Shown: positions 12,401-21,200 of the stretch, one piece after another
Layout: each line of letters opens with the position of its first letter
Numbering within the stretch: position 1 is the first letter of the stretch
From: Xanthostigma xanthostigma
Taxonomy: Eukaryota > Arthropoda > Insecta > Raphidioptera > Raphidiidae
Assembly (NCBI GenBank): GCA_963575645.1
Contig: OY754465.1
Location: 43,426,401-43,490,400 of the forward strand
DNA: 64,000 bases
Direction of reading: 5' to 3'
Program-made: the position numbers and the translations under genes
Notes under the pieces: model-generated
Database searches by the model: none
What the model saw: only the letters and a program-made list of their open reading frames with translations
Told to the model about the DNA's origin: nothing

Positions 12401-14109
12401 TTTAATTAAAATATTTTTGAAGTTATACTTCTTTTGACGTGTTATGAAAAAATTCCAGCCAATTGGACGACGGGACCATTCCAACTTCAAAAATGTTGCC
12501 ATTTGATTATAATAAAGAAAATACAATATCTTATATCGCGTGAGGTGACGCGGGTAATGGCTAGTATTCAATATGATATTTGCTATACGTTGCTATGGTT
12601 ACCTACATAAAATGTTCCACATCATGTAAAGATTAATCGAAGCATGCTGAACTAGTTCATGTCTGACATCCATAAAACAAAAGAGCGGCTGAATTTTTTT
12701 TTATTTTCAAAATATTTCCGAAGCTATAAAGTTAAGAAAAAAAAATTGGTTGTCTGTAAAGTCGGTTTACGGACGATAGTTTTACGTGATAACGTCATAA
12801 AGAAACATTGATGAACTCTCTGACGTCACGCGAGAAGAGAGAGAAATGCGTGCAAGCCAGCGCTTGGGCCGATCGTGCCTCTCTATCGCTTATACCGCGC
12901 TCTTGCTTGCACGCTCAGGCTCAGGCGGAACGTGACACTTTTTCGTGCGTGCAGCTGGTGTTTCATCAATTTATAAGACGTTATCACGTCAAAAATTTTT
13001 TTAACAAAACTTTCTTGAAAAAATAAATAAAATAATAAGCCGTTATGAAAAGTATACCATTATATAAAAAACACCGTTTTAGCGTATATCTCTTCCGCGC
13101 ATGCGCCGATTTTCCCCAAAAACAATAGGGCTCTTCATATTTGCATACCAAACATCCTCTCAAAATTTGGTTTCAATCCGCTCATCCGTTTGACCTGTAT
13201 CGCGTTCACAGACTAACAGATGCACAGAGTTTTTCAAAAATATGTTTTTTGGATTAGGGGGACATCAAAACGGAAAGATATTGTAAAATTTTTGAAAAGT
13301 GATTTTTGACCTAAACTAGTACCATTCCCCATTTGTGGGTTGGAATGGTAAAACGATGGGAGTGAATTTTTACGCTCCAAGTGGCTGAGCGGTCAATTAG
13401 GAACAGTTTCGTCATTTCAGTTAGTATGGAGAGCAATAGTAAATTACTCACTGGAATTGGTCGACTTCCTAGAAAATTCAAGTCTGCATTTTCACCAAAC
13501 AAATAAGCTTCTGGTTGTGGAGTATCGAAGCGTTCACCTCCCATAATAAAATGACTTCCAAAATAATTTCCTAAAATGAAACAAAATTATCGCATGAGAT
13601 GAAAATAAATTCAATTTATAGGTACTCCAAACAAATCTATAATCTATGGTAAAATATTATAATTATTTTGGCTTCCAAAGTTGTCTGAAACTAAAAACTG
13701 GGCTATGAGGCCAATGGTGGAATTTTTTTACGAAAAATGTATTACTGAGGATAGGGAGATTTGCATGCTTCCACTTATGACTCCAGACGCAAAAACTGTC
13801 ACAAATTTTGTAATTTTTAGTTTACTGCATTTTTACCAGTTTAAAACTTTTAAACTTAATTTTAAAAATGTCTCTAGAAAAATCTAGTTCTCAAATTAAA
13901 AACATGCAACAATACCCGACACTCAAATAATCTAGCAATGAAACTTAAAAATACAAATAATTGTAGAAAAATAATTAAATTTAGTATAGAACACTGGGAA
14001 GTAAACAGAAAAGAAACAAACCACATCTAGGCGGATATTTGTAGGCGTAATTTGACACCACATCAACCTCCTCAACGCCAGCATTCTGTCGACTAGTCCA
14101 AGCACCCAT
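3415..14109 (-). CDS. MGRN1: MGRN1/RNF157-like RING E3 ubiquitin ligase, complete, 10 exons
   Basis: Exons, in gene order: 14109-14022, 13570-13452, 12389-12121, 11326-11139, 9830-9424, 8889-8732, 7125-7017, 6033-5860, 4233-4074, 3767-3415. They join in phase to 674 aa. The start MGAW has Gly2, which suits N-myristoylation as in vertebrate MGRN1, and is followed by YPPRCGNYF and FMGGE-type family motifs. The N-terminal half (about 60-265) matches the conserved MGRN1 substrate-binding region, including KTLKSLVNIRKE and LLQEIYGIENK. A C3HC4 RING spans residues 289-327 (C289, C292, C304, H306, C310, C313, C324, C327). PSAP at 386-389 resembles the TSG101-binding motif of mammalian MGRN1. The C-terminal third is acidic and Ser-rich with little recognisable structure, as usual in this family. 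Family role: E2-dependent ubiquitin transfer in endosomal and receptor trafficking. Exons 1, 2 and 4 have no long open frame of their own; they were found from splice sites and homology. It is divergent from MUL1. Confidence 0.93.
4568..4871. mobile_element. hAT-type MITE with perfect 8-bp target duplication
   Basis: Termini CAGGCCTGGGCAAAT and, in reverse, CAGGGGCGGGCAAATC are typical hAT ends. The flanking octamer ATCTAGAT is identical at 4560-4567 and 4872-4879. The body is rich in GGCCCGC and poly(T) runs and codes for nothing. It lies in MGRN1 intron 9/8 space and shares its family with 54564-54840. Confidence 0.88.
5042..5237 (+). mobile_element. Family W element, copy 1
   Basis: It starts ATTGGTTGTCTGTAAAGTCG, has a first palindromic block TTTTACGTGATAACGT, and ends with the inverse ACGTTATCACGTCA. 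It is non-coding and sits in an MGRN1 intron. Other copies: 5648, 8340, 12744, 15225 (reverse), 21709 and 57357. Confidence 0.8.
5648..5762 (+). mobile_element. Family W element, 5'-truncated copy 2
   Basis: Only the right half is present, from CACGCACAGGGTCAGGCGGA to ACGTTATCACGTCAAAAA, with a small internal duplication of TTCATCAATTTATAAGA. It is 100 bp upstream of MGRN1 exon 8 in window coordinates. Confidence 0.7.
6301..6418. mobile_element. Double-hairpin MITE
   Basis: Outer ends ATATTGTCAAACCCGTGATA and the inverse of TCACGGATTTGACAATAT pair. Inside are two adjacent, near-identical palindromes, 6314-6354 (centre CACTTAGTG) and 6366-6405 (centre CACTAGTG). Each half folds on itself as well as with the other half. 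Confidence 0.75.
6498..6620 (+). repeat. Dispersed repeat D, copy 2
   Basis: It has the family core GCCGCTGTTGAATCATTTCC, then CCTTTAACGTCAT and ATTTCAAACATATAGG. Both this and copy 1 are preceded by TGTGTATAxGTATACAATxG, so the repeat extends to the left of the core. Confidence 0.55.
6729..6883. mobile_element. Family G MITE (TTCGTTCCAAGCAGCC ends), copy 1
   Basis: Inverted ends TTCGTTCCAAGCAGCCAGTG pair with CACTGGCTGCTTGGAACGAA. The arms continue inward as GAACGGTTCCGAAACCG. It is 155 bp long, non-coding and within an MGRN1 intron. Related copies at 19892 and 21060 differ in the arm sequence but stay self-complementary. Confidence 0.8.
6889..7014 (+). repeat. 63-bp tandem duplication touching MGRN1 exon 7
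   Basis: Two copies of a 63-bp unit beginning AACGCAGCAGATAAAGG differ at only a few bases. The first copy directly follows the family G MITE. The second ends within two bases of the exon 7 splice donor (7016). Confidence 0.8.
7352..8057. mobile_element. Large palindromic foldback, about 350-bp arms
   Basis: The arms meet at GTTGTTATAACAAC near 7703. They run outward almost perfectly to AGAGCTGGCTATGGAGAAAA on the left and its complement on the right. Conserved blocks include CCAGAAGGCGCTAATGTTGC. It is non-coding and fills the intron between MGRN1 exons 6 and 7. The class is unknown; giant hairpins of this type are usually DNA-transposon derivatives. Confidence 0.8.
8340..8540 (+). mobile_element. 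Family W element, copy 3
   Basis: Full-length short form, from ATTGGTTGTCTGTAAAGTCG to ACGTTATCACGTCAAAAA, close to copy 1 in sequence. It is intronic in MGRN1, 190 bp from exon 6. Confidence 0.8.
9926..10687. mobile_element. Foldback DNA element with TACAGTGTGTC ends
   Basis: Arms of about 290 bp (9926-10215 and 10405-10687) are near-identical inverted copies. They start TACAGTGTGTCCCTGGATTG and end CGGAGACACACTGTA. TA flanks suggest a TA target duplication, as in Tc1/mariner-like elements. The centre is AT-rich and there is no transposase frame. It lies in the MGRN1 intron between exons 5 and 4. A TAGTGATGTAACG stretch, like a single hAT end, follows at 10692. Confidence 0.75.
11583..12020. 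mobile_element. PIF/Harbinger-type MITE with TTA target duplication
   Basis: Termini TGGCTAG.TTTACACAG and the inverse CTGTGTAAACTAGCCA are flanked by TTA on both sides (11580-11582, 12021-12023). The body is unusually GC-rich and crowded with ACTCG/CGAGT words (for example CGAGTAGCTG, CTACTCG). They resemble the repeated subterminal transposase-binding sites seen in such elements. The ORFs here are antisense noise. It lies within the MGRN1 intron between exons 4 and 3. Confidence 0.8.
12744..12995 (+). mobile_element. Family W element, long form, copy 4
   Basis: Same ends as the other copies, with an extra internal stretch (GACGTCACGCGAGAAGAG ... CAGGCTCAGGCGGAACGTGA) shared only with the copy at 21709. 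That pair is about 97 percent alike, so it is a recent subfamily. Confidence 0.85.
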
Positions 14110-14579
14110 TTCTTAGTTTTGAAGATAAGTTTTTTGGTACAATTATAACAATTTTGACATATGAGCCGTATGTGCTGACATTTTGTTCGCAACTCACGTC
14201 AGTCGTCAACTGTCAAAGTCAAAATATACATCAAAATATTTGGTTATATTTGGTAACCATTGGTAACAAAATTTCCACTAAAAAAAAACTAAGGAGAATA
14301 GGGAAGTAAATAATTTGAAAGAAAAAAAAAACAATATTTTGAAGAATGTTTTTTAATTTTCCTGTGCTTTTTGAATAAATGGATCATTTTGTTACAAAAC
14401 GATAGTTTTATTGATGATTTCTAACAATGCATATCTCAGTTTTTAGTAGTTACGCAATTTATTAGAGTTCAGTTTTACTTTTATAACTACAAAGTACAGA
14501 TCTATCCTCCCACGAACGGACAATGACAGATCTAACTTAATTTTGTATATATAAAAGAATTTAATTTAAAATTTACAGT
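14110..14579. promoter_or_regulatory. 470-bp divergent intergenic region between MGRN1 and MUL1
   Basis: This is the only sequence between the two start codons, so it must hold both 5' leaders and probably a bidirectional promoter. A CACGTCAG (CRE-like) word lies near 14197. A TATATATAAAAG stretch at about 14547 is too close to the MUL1 start for a normal TATA box. The sequence just before the MUL1 ATG reads TTTACAG, so the ATG exon may follow an intron in the 5' UTR. Both points are inference; no start site can be read directly. No mobile element was seen here, unlike nearly every other gap in the window. Confidence 0.55.
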
Positions 14580-17500
14580 ATGGATTATTTGGGTGAGATG
14601 ATAGCGTTGGGAGTCGATAGTATAATATTAGTAATGTGTATAAAACAATATCTTAAAAATAGGAATGATGAAGAAAAAATTAAGGTACATAACCTCAGTA
14701 ATTTTTCGTATATTAATATTTCTGTAGATATAGTTTAAAAAATGTTGTAATAACTAATATTTTGTTTATTCAGTTAGCTCCAATGTTGGATATAAACGAC
14801 CAGCTGAATGACTTGGTATTAACAAGCCCTGATAATAAATTAGATTATGTGTCTTTTCGAGGCATTGTTAAACCGCTTGGAAGTCCTCTCCGAAGCTTAA
14901 ATAATCCCAAAGTAACGGGAGTGGTGCAAAGATTATGTATAAAGGAACATGTAATACAGAGAACGAGTGCTGGCTTTTGGTCGGACCAAGAACGAACAAT
15001 ACAAGAAGTTTTTAATTCAGCACCTTTCTTGCTGAAGTCTAGGGGTGGCCAAATTGAAGTAGTCGACGCTTTATCTGCAGACATGTTAGGTGACGGTTAT
15101 TTTATTTTAAATGTATTTTTAGTAAAGCAAACGACTACAAGTTGTGTGTGAAATATATCAAATTATTTTTTTTTATTGTGACAAAAACGTACTATTTTAT
15201 TTTGATGTCCGTTAATATATCATTCTTTTTGACGTGATAACGTCTTATAAATTGATGAAACACCGGCTTCATGCACGAAAAAGTGTCACGTTCCGCCTGA
15301 CCTTCGAGCGGAATACGTTATCACGTAAAACTATCGTCCGTAAACCGACTTTACAGACAACCAATTTTTTATACGTCAAGCTCTCGCCCGTTCTAATTTT
15401 TACAATGTACAAATTAACTAGCTTGCAAATTCAGAACTCATAAAAAAATTACTATTTTTGTTTATTGATGTTTTATAGATCTGGAAGTAATATCTGATCA
15501 CTTTGAACCCAGTGTTCCGAGTTTCATGGACCATGTGTGGGGTTTCTTCGCTGGCGTCAGACAGCGCGGTTTACAAAGCACCGAAGAAATGCTTCGAACA
15601 GGCACTCTGATAACAGCTATTGGGGAATTAGCTGGTTCGAAAGGAGACCATTCGATACATTTACAACCTCCATCAGATGGAAAAGGACCGTTCTATTTGA
15701 CGACAATGCCGGTACCAGTTTTAATTAAGAAGATCAATGAAAAAAGGAGAAGCTACAAGTAATTATAGACATGTAAATCTCCCAAAATAATAGATTTCTC
15801 AAATTTATTTAATAATAGCAGTACCATTACCCAATTTAGACTAGAGACCGGTAGCAATAAAACTATTCAGTAGGGTACGTGGCTTTTAAATTTGACTGAG
15901 TACCTACTCGATTTTTTAACTGAGTCCTTTTCGTATTATATGCAGTTATTGATACACTTTTGTCTGCGACTGTATACCTCATACATCCAACTCGTATGTG
16001 ATCTTACCATTTACATAAAATAAATTCTTTCAAAAACGCAGTTAAAAAAAAAGAAAAAATACTTACAGGTGGTTGTCAGTCGTATTTGGGAGCATAGGCT
16101 TGTTATTAGTCACATTGATCGTTCGACGGTACGTAGCCGATCGTAAACGGAAGTTAGAATTGGAAATCGAAAGACGAAGACTTGAGGTGACTAGACGAGA
16201 ACGACGCTGCAGAGTACGGAGTTCTGTTACTACTGAAGAGGATAGATGTTGTGTAGTTTGCAGGGATAATCCTCGTGAGGTATTATAACATTTACTTTCA
16301 CAAGATGTAAACCTGTTATTTATCTTAATTATCTTGCTGAACATTGACGAATTCAGAAATTTTTCTGGGCGGCAATTTGATAATCACAAAATTTAGTCAG
16401 GAATAAATATATTTGCAAGACGGCAAACGTTTATTGTCTTGTACGAGACGCGAGCTTATAGGAAAATTCGAAAGAAAAACAGAAAGTAATGTAGAAAAGA
16501 AACGAAACGGTTGATTTATGAGTCAAAATTTTTTTATTGTAGGAAGACTACGTTTCGACACCTGTTTTGGTGTCTTCCTCAGGTCTTTAATTAAAAGACA
16601 TTAATTGACCATCACATCACAAAATCTAAATTCATAGTATGAATTTAGATTTTGGTCAATTAATGTCTTTTAATTAAAGACCTGAGGAAGACACCAAAAC
16701 AGGTGTCGAAACGTAGTCTTCCTACAATAAAAAAATTTTGACTCATAAATCAACCGTTTCGTTTCTTTTCTATATATACAATTGAGTGATCATGATTATT
16801 AAAGAAAGTAATGTAAATGACGCGCTCAGAATTTTTGAATTGGGAAATACAAGTAATTCGAACAATTATGCAAAATTTCTTCATTACTCAATAAACGATC
16901 TTTGCGAAAAAGTGTTCTAGATTTGAAAACACTTAACTTGAAGGCGAAAAATTTCAGAATCATTAGGTCAAAATGTCTAATACGTATACAAAATTTAGTC
17001 AATATTGAATAATTATTTGTTAAATGGCAAATATGGGCGACATCAAATATTTTCATCTAAATTAACATTGAAAAACGTTACTGGATCAGCCATTGCGTCA
17101 GTAAATGCCCAAAACTTTTGAGTAACCATGGCGACGTGAAAACGATGAAAACCTGTATGGAATACTAGGCACTATTTTTGTATACTATATTGTCGAGCTA
17201 CTCGTTTTGTTGCTACTCCTTGTTGCACTCATAATTTGTATATGTTCAGAATTGATTTTGAACAAGCTGTATGGGCTGTGTGCACGAAGCCTATTAGCGC
17301 TGCTAGTGGGTAATAGAGAATTATTGAACTATTCAATAAATAAAATTATCGACCAATTTTTCAGACAATACATTAACAAAAAATGTATTAATTATATTTT
17401 TTGTTAATATATTGTCTGAAAAATTGGTCGATAATTTTATTTATTGAAGAGTTCTAATCAGACGATTTGAATTATTGAACTAACTTTTTATGGAAATCGC

Positions 17501-18025
17501 GACATGTTTCTATGGTGATAATTCAAAAACTTTAGTTGGCCATGATGTGTTAAAAAAAAATATAATAAGGAAAACTGATGTTAATTTGTTTACACTGACA
17601 GCGGAACGTGAAATTAGGGCGCCAATGGTATTTATTTTACTTAAATCGCCATCAGCGCAACAGCCTGGAACACAACAAGCATTTCCAGATCGCTTAGTTT
17701 TCCTATGTTTTCTTTGTAATTAAAAAACTTTATAAAATTATAACTACTTTCACTTTTAATAAACATTGCTCACTGACATATGGAAAATTGGAGATCGAAG
17801 TTTCCCCTAGTGCTCACCACAAACGCTCGCATCGAAAAATTTGTAACTCCGCCTCCGTGTACATAGCCCATAGGTTTTGTAATAATTTTATTTGTCTTTT
17901 TATAGATGATATTGCTACCGTGCGGTCACGTATGTTTGTGTGAAGATTGTGTCGAAGGCATAAATAATACATGTCCAGTATGTAGATCAGCTGTACAGAC
18001 AAAAGCCGCTGCCTATATTTCATAA
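14580..18025 (+). CDS. MUL1: MUL1/MAPL-like mitochondrial RING E3 ligase, complete, 5 exons
   Basis: Exons 14580-14684, 14774-15089, 15479-15758, 16069-16279 and 17906-18025 join in phase to 343 aa (human MUL1 is 352). Residues 5-22 form a hydrophobic first membrane segment. Residues of about 36-230 match the intermembrane-space BAM/GIDE domain, with the family signatures GVVQRL, STEEMLRTG and IGELAGS. A second membrane segment lies at about 235-253 (VVFGSIGLLLVTLIV), followed by a basic stretch. The C-terminal RING reads C295, C298, C310, H312, C316, C319, C327, C330. It is split between the last two exons. Known role: a ubiquitin/SUMO ligase anchored in the mitochondrial outer membrane, acting on fission and fusion factors and PINK1/Parkin-independent quality control. 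The last intron (16280-17905) is stretched by at least two mobile elements. The gene is tail-to-tail with CTU1, whose stop is 274 bp beyond this one. Confidence 0.93.
15225..15370 (-). mobile_element. Family W element, reverse copy 5
   Basis: A short form in the opposite orientation, TTTTTGACGTGATAACG to ACAGACAACCAATTTTTT. It lies in the second MUL1 intron, 110 bp before exon 3. Confidence 0.8.
16494..16770. mobile_element. Penelope-like inverted repeat with paired hammerhead-like motifs
   Basis: Arms of about 120 bp run from AAAAGAAACGAAACGGTTGA to its complement. Each arm contains CCTGAGGAAGACACC, then a short loop, then GGTGTCGAAACG (16682-16714 on plus; 16550-16581 on minus). In Penelope-like elements this signature is known both as conserved sequence and as a reported hammerhead ribozyme core. 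It sits in the last MUL1 intron. No reverse-transcriptase frame is present. Confidence 0.6.
17270..17872 (+). mobile_element. Family T element, copy 1, with nested insertion
   Basis: Ends TATGGGCTGTGTGCACGAAG and the inverse of CTCCGTGTACATAGCCCATA pair. The body matches 62314-62843 read in reverse (shared words AAATCGCGACATGTTTCTAT, GTGCTCACCACAAACGCTCG). A 110-bp palindrome (17335-17444) interrupts it and is absent from the second copy. The element ends 33 bp before the splice acceptor of MUL1 exon 5. It has no coding capacity. Confidence 0.7.
17335..17444. mobile_element. Nested Penelope-like palindrome fragment
   Basis: AAATTATCGACCAATTTTTC at the left pairs with GAAAAATTGGTCGATAATTT at the right. 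The same arm occurs at 49165-49227 beside a CTGAAGAAG...CGAAACG motif, which links it to the Penelope-like family. Confidence 0.6.
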
Positions 18026-18146
18026 CACCAATTATTAATTATAGAATGTATATCGCTAGTGAATGTACATAATATACAAATTTGTTGTAATCATCATATA
18101 TAATAATTATAGTTATTATTTTTGTTATTTACAATTCTTTAAACTA

Positions 18147-18152
18147 TTTATT
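18147..18152 (-). terminator. Poly(A) signal AATAAA for CTU1
   Basis: A canonical hexamer lies on the minus strand about 150 bases past the CTU1 stop. It is within the tail-to-tail gap with MUL1, about 120 bases past the MUL1 stop, so the two 3' ends probably overlap. Confidence 0.45.
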
Positions 18153-18298
18153 TCATTATTAGCTATTGCTTACAACTTCACTCGCGTGAACGCTGATTTC
18201 ATCTATAGATTCGCTCATATGTCACGTTCATTTTTAGTTATCAATACTTTTATCAGTTTCATATTGTGCTGGTGCAAACTTGATATTCGCTATAAGGG

Positions 18299-21200
18299 TT
18301 AACTAAATGCATCAGTTTCGTCATCCGAATATTCTGCGTTCAGTTGTTTAAGGAAACGAATCAAAGCAAATTTACTACGATCGTCGGAGACACAGTTACA
18401 TTTATGTGAGCAGTTATTACAGTTAGGTTTCCATTCTAAGTATTTATGATCAAATTTATTTTGATTAACTTTCTTTGTAATGTTTTTTTCAGTTACAGAG
18501 ATAACCAAATTATTTGACTGTTTTTTGGTGGCCATTTCTAAATATTTATGATCAACTTTATTTTGTTTGACATCATTTATAACGTTTTTTTCTTTTGCTG
18601 AAACAACTGAATTACTTGGTTGCTTTTCGAGACTCACTCCATTGGTTTTTATGGTATTACTTTTATTTTGTTTGTGTTTTTTTACCGTCGGTTGTTTTGG
18701 TTTATTTATTAACATGTCTTCTATGTCAACCTTTTTAATAGCATTGCTAATTGCAATCACCGACTGTTCATTTTTGGAAGTGCATGGGTTTTGATTTTGG
18801 CAATTTCCACCATTACAGCAGAGTTTCTCAGCATCTTTAACTAATTCATCGGCTAAACGTCGTTTTGAAACACTAGTTTTACCAACTCCAAGTCTCGGTA
18901 AACCTCGATTAAGACCTTCGAGCAAGAAACAAGCCTTGCAAATTTCCTGAGATGATACATAACCACACTTTTGGCAAACCCCAATTTCAGGCATTCGAGC
19001 TGTTTGTTCTACGCGGAGTGATTCACCTGTTAAAATTATTACATATTTAATTATATTACAAATAGAACCAAAAGAGTATAGTTTCAAATTTATCTAAAAA
19101 ATCGAAATCCCACGACTTGGAAACAAATACACAAATAACTCAATCATTTATCAGAAAGGACCGGTGGTAAACATATGAACAAGTGCACCCATTTCCACGA
19201 CGTGGTAAGTATCTACAATACTTGTCAAGTACAGCCGTGATGGCATTCTGACTTAATAAAGAAGTATTTTACCTGAATGTATCAAATCCAAAATAATGGA
19301 AGGTCGGATTCTTTCCAAATCTTTGAGCAGTTCTCGAGCGTGACCTCTGTATGCGTTTGGAGCAAATACGCATTCAGTCGAGAAGTAGAGTAATTTACGG
19401 TGGTACGCATAGAGTACGATTTCTTTTTCGTATGCGTATTTTAACGGTTTCACTCTTGGTACAGCCTCTTCACCTTTCTATTAAAAACAAATTTCGGACT
19501 ATAATACATGAAAGCTCACTTATAATAAGACTTACTGAACCGTTTTGAACGAAATTTTTTAAAATCATAAAGCGTTTATTTGGAACAGTTTTAAGGTATG
19601 TATCACAATCAGAGCTGGGCGGTACTGAGTACAAGTACTTGGAAAAAGTACTTTAAGTACATATTTTTGTACTTTGTATTCCGAGTACTTTTAAAAATTG
19701 TACTTGGTACTTGTACTTGCAACGGTCTGTTGAATGTACTTTCAGCTTGTTTCTAAGTACAAGTACATTAAAATACACTTTTATGAAGAAAGAAGTCTTG
19801 TGTAGAAGTTTTAAAAATTAGGCGTTTTTTTTTAGTTTGCGATTTTTCCGTAAAGAATCGCTACTTTCTTGTGAACATTTCTGGGTACCCTGTTTGTTCC
19901 AAGCAGCCAGCAAACGGTAACGAAAACGTCAACCGCATGCGAAGTAGCTAAAAAGATACTGGAACACGTTTTAGCTATCTGCGCATGATGGTGACGGTTT
20001 CGTTACCGTTTGCTGGCTGCTTGGAACAAACCTATTAGTGCAGGGTTTCTTGAAACATTGCTTTTTGTCTTTATTTAGTTGTTTATTTTTCTATTTTCAG
20101 TATTTTCAATTTTTTGTTTTTGTATTAATTCACATGTAATATAAATAAAATATAATTCATAAAAACATTTTGTGCGTACGTCACTCTCTGTGTATTTTAA
20201 TTTCATAAATAATCGAGCTTGTAGGGTTTGTTTGTAGTTTGTACCACAAAGGTGTACTGAGGCTGGGTGTACCACATTGTGTCCAATGTACTTGCAAAAA
20301 GTACTCGTAAAATCCAAATACTTGTACTCAGTACTTAGTCAAGTACTTTGTACTTATTGGACGAAAATGGAAAGTACTTTGTACTTGGTACTCCAAGTAC
20401 ATTTTCATTGTACTTGGCCCAGCTCTGATCACAATGTGAGGAGGGGATGCAGCTGAATAAAATGAAAAAGAATATAATAATATGATTATTAACCGTAATA
20501 CTAGCAGTGCAGCGTCGCAATCGAGGCAAATCTCCACGTAATACATTCATTAAAACAGTTTCGGCTATATCGTCTGCATTATGGCCAGTTGCAATACAGT
20601 CGGCATTCAACTGTGAAGCTCCACGATCTAGAGCCTGTCTCCGAAAAACTCCGCAAAACGTACAGTTATTCTTGCGGCCAATCTGAAACGCAGTTACGAA
20701 AGCAAATAATTAGGTGATCGGTGTAAACAATGAATTTAGAAGGTACTGTGTTCAGATCTCAGCACAGGTAGATGTAACAACCTTTTTGCTTGTAAAGTTG
20801 ACTTTTCTAGTCATTTTTCCGTTTAAACCAAACAGTTAACAATAAGTTTGAAAATGCAATATAAAGGTGAATAGTGAAATAGTACCAGTGCCAATAATAA
20901 TATTGAGAAATATGTTAAACATCATCGTTAACTAGATATGCCCACAGTTTCGCTCGTGTGATTTTCAGAGTGCGATCAAAGATTAAATTTTTGTCCAAAA
21001 ACAAACATAAGTTCACATAACAAAGCCACAATGTCTGTATCTATTAGCAAATGCATTAGGTTCGTTCCAAGCAGCCGCGAACGGTAATAGAACCGTACAC
21101 AGTCTTGTCACTGCGCAAGACTGATTTGCGCTCTAGCTCAAAAATCGATACTGCGCAAGACAGTCTTGCGCAGTGACAAGACTGTAACGTTTTATTACCG

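Noticed and set aside
12159-12437. Several plus-strand frames over MGRN1 exon 3
   Set aside because: They are antisense shadows of the real exon, which matches the family on the minus strand.
13371-13402. tRNA-Ser-like A box (GTGGCTGAGCGGTCAA)
   Set aside because: No B box or cloverleaf follows within the expected distance.
13681-13887. 68-codon plus-strand frame in the first MGRN1 intron
   Set aside because: No recognisable motif and AT-driven composition; likely chance.
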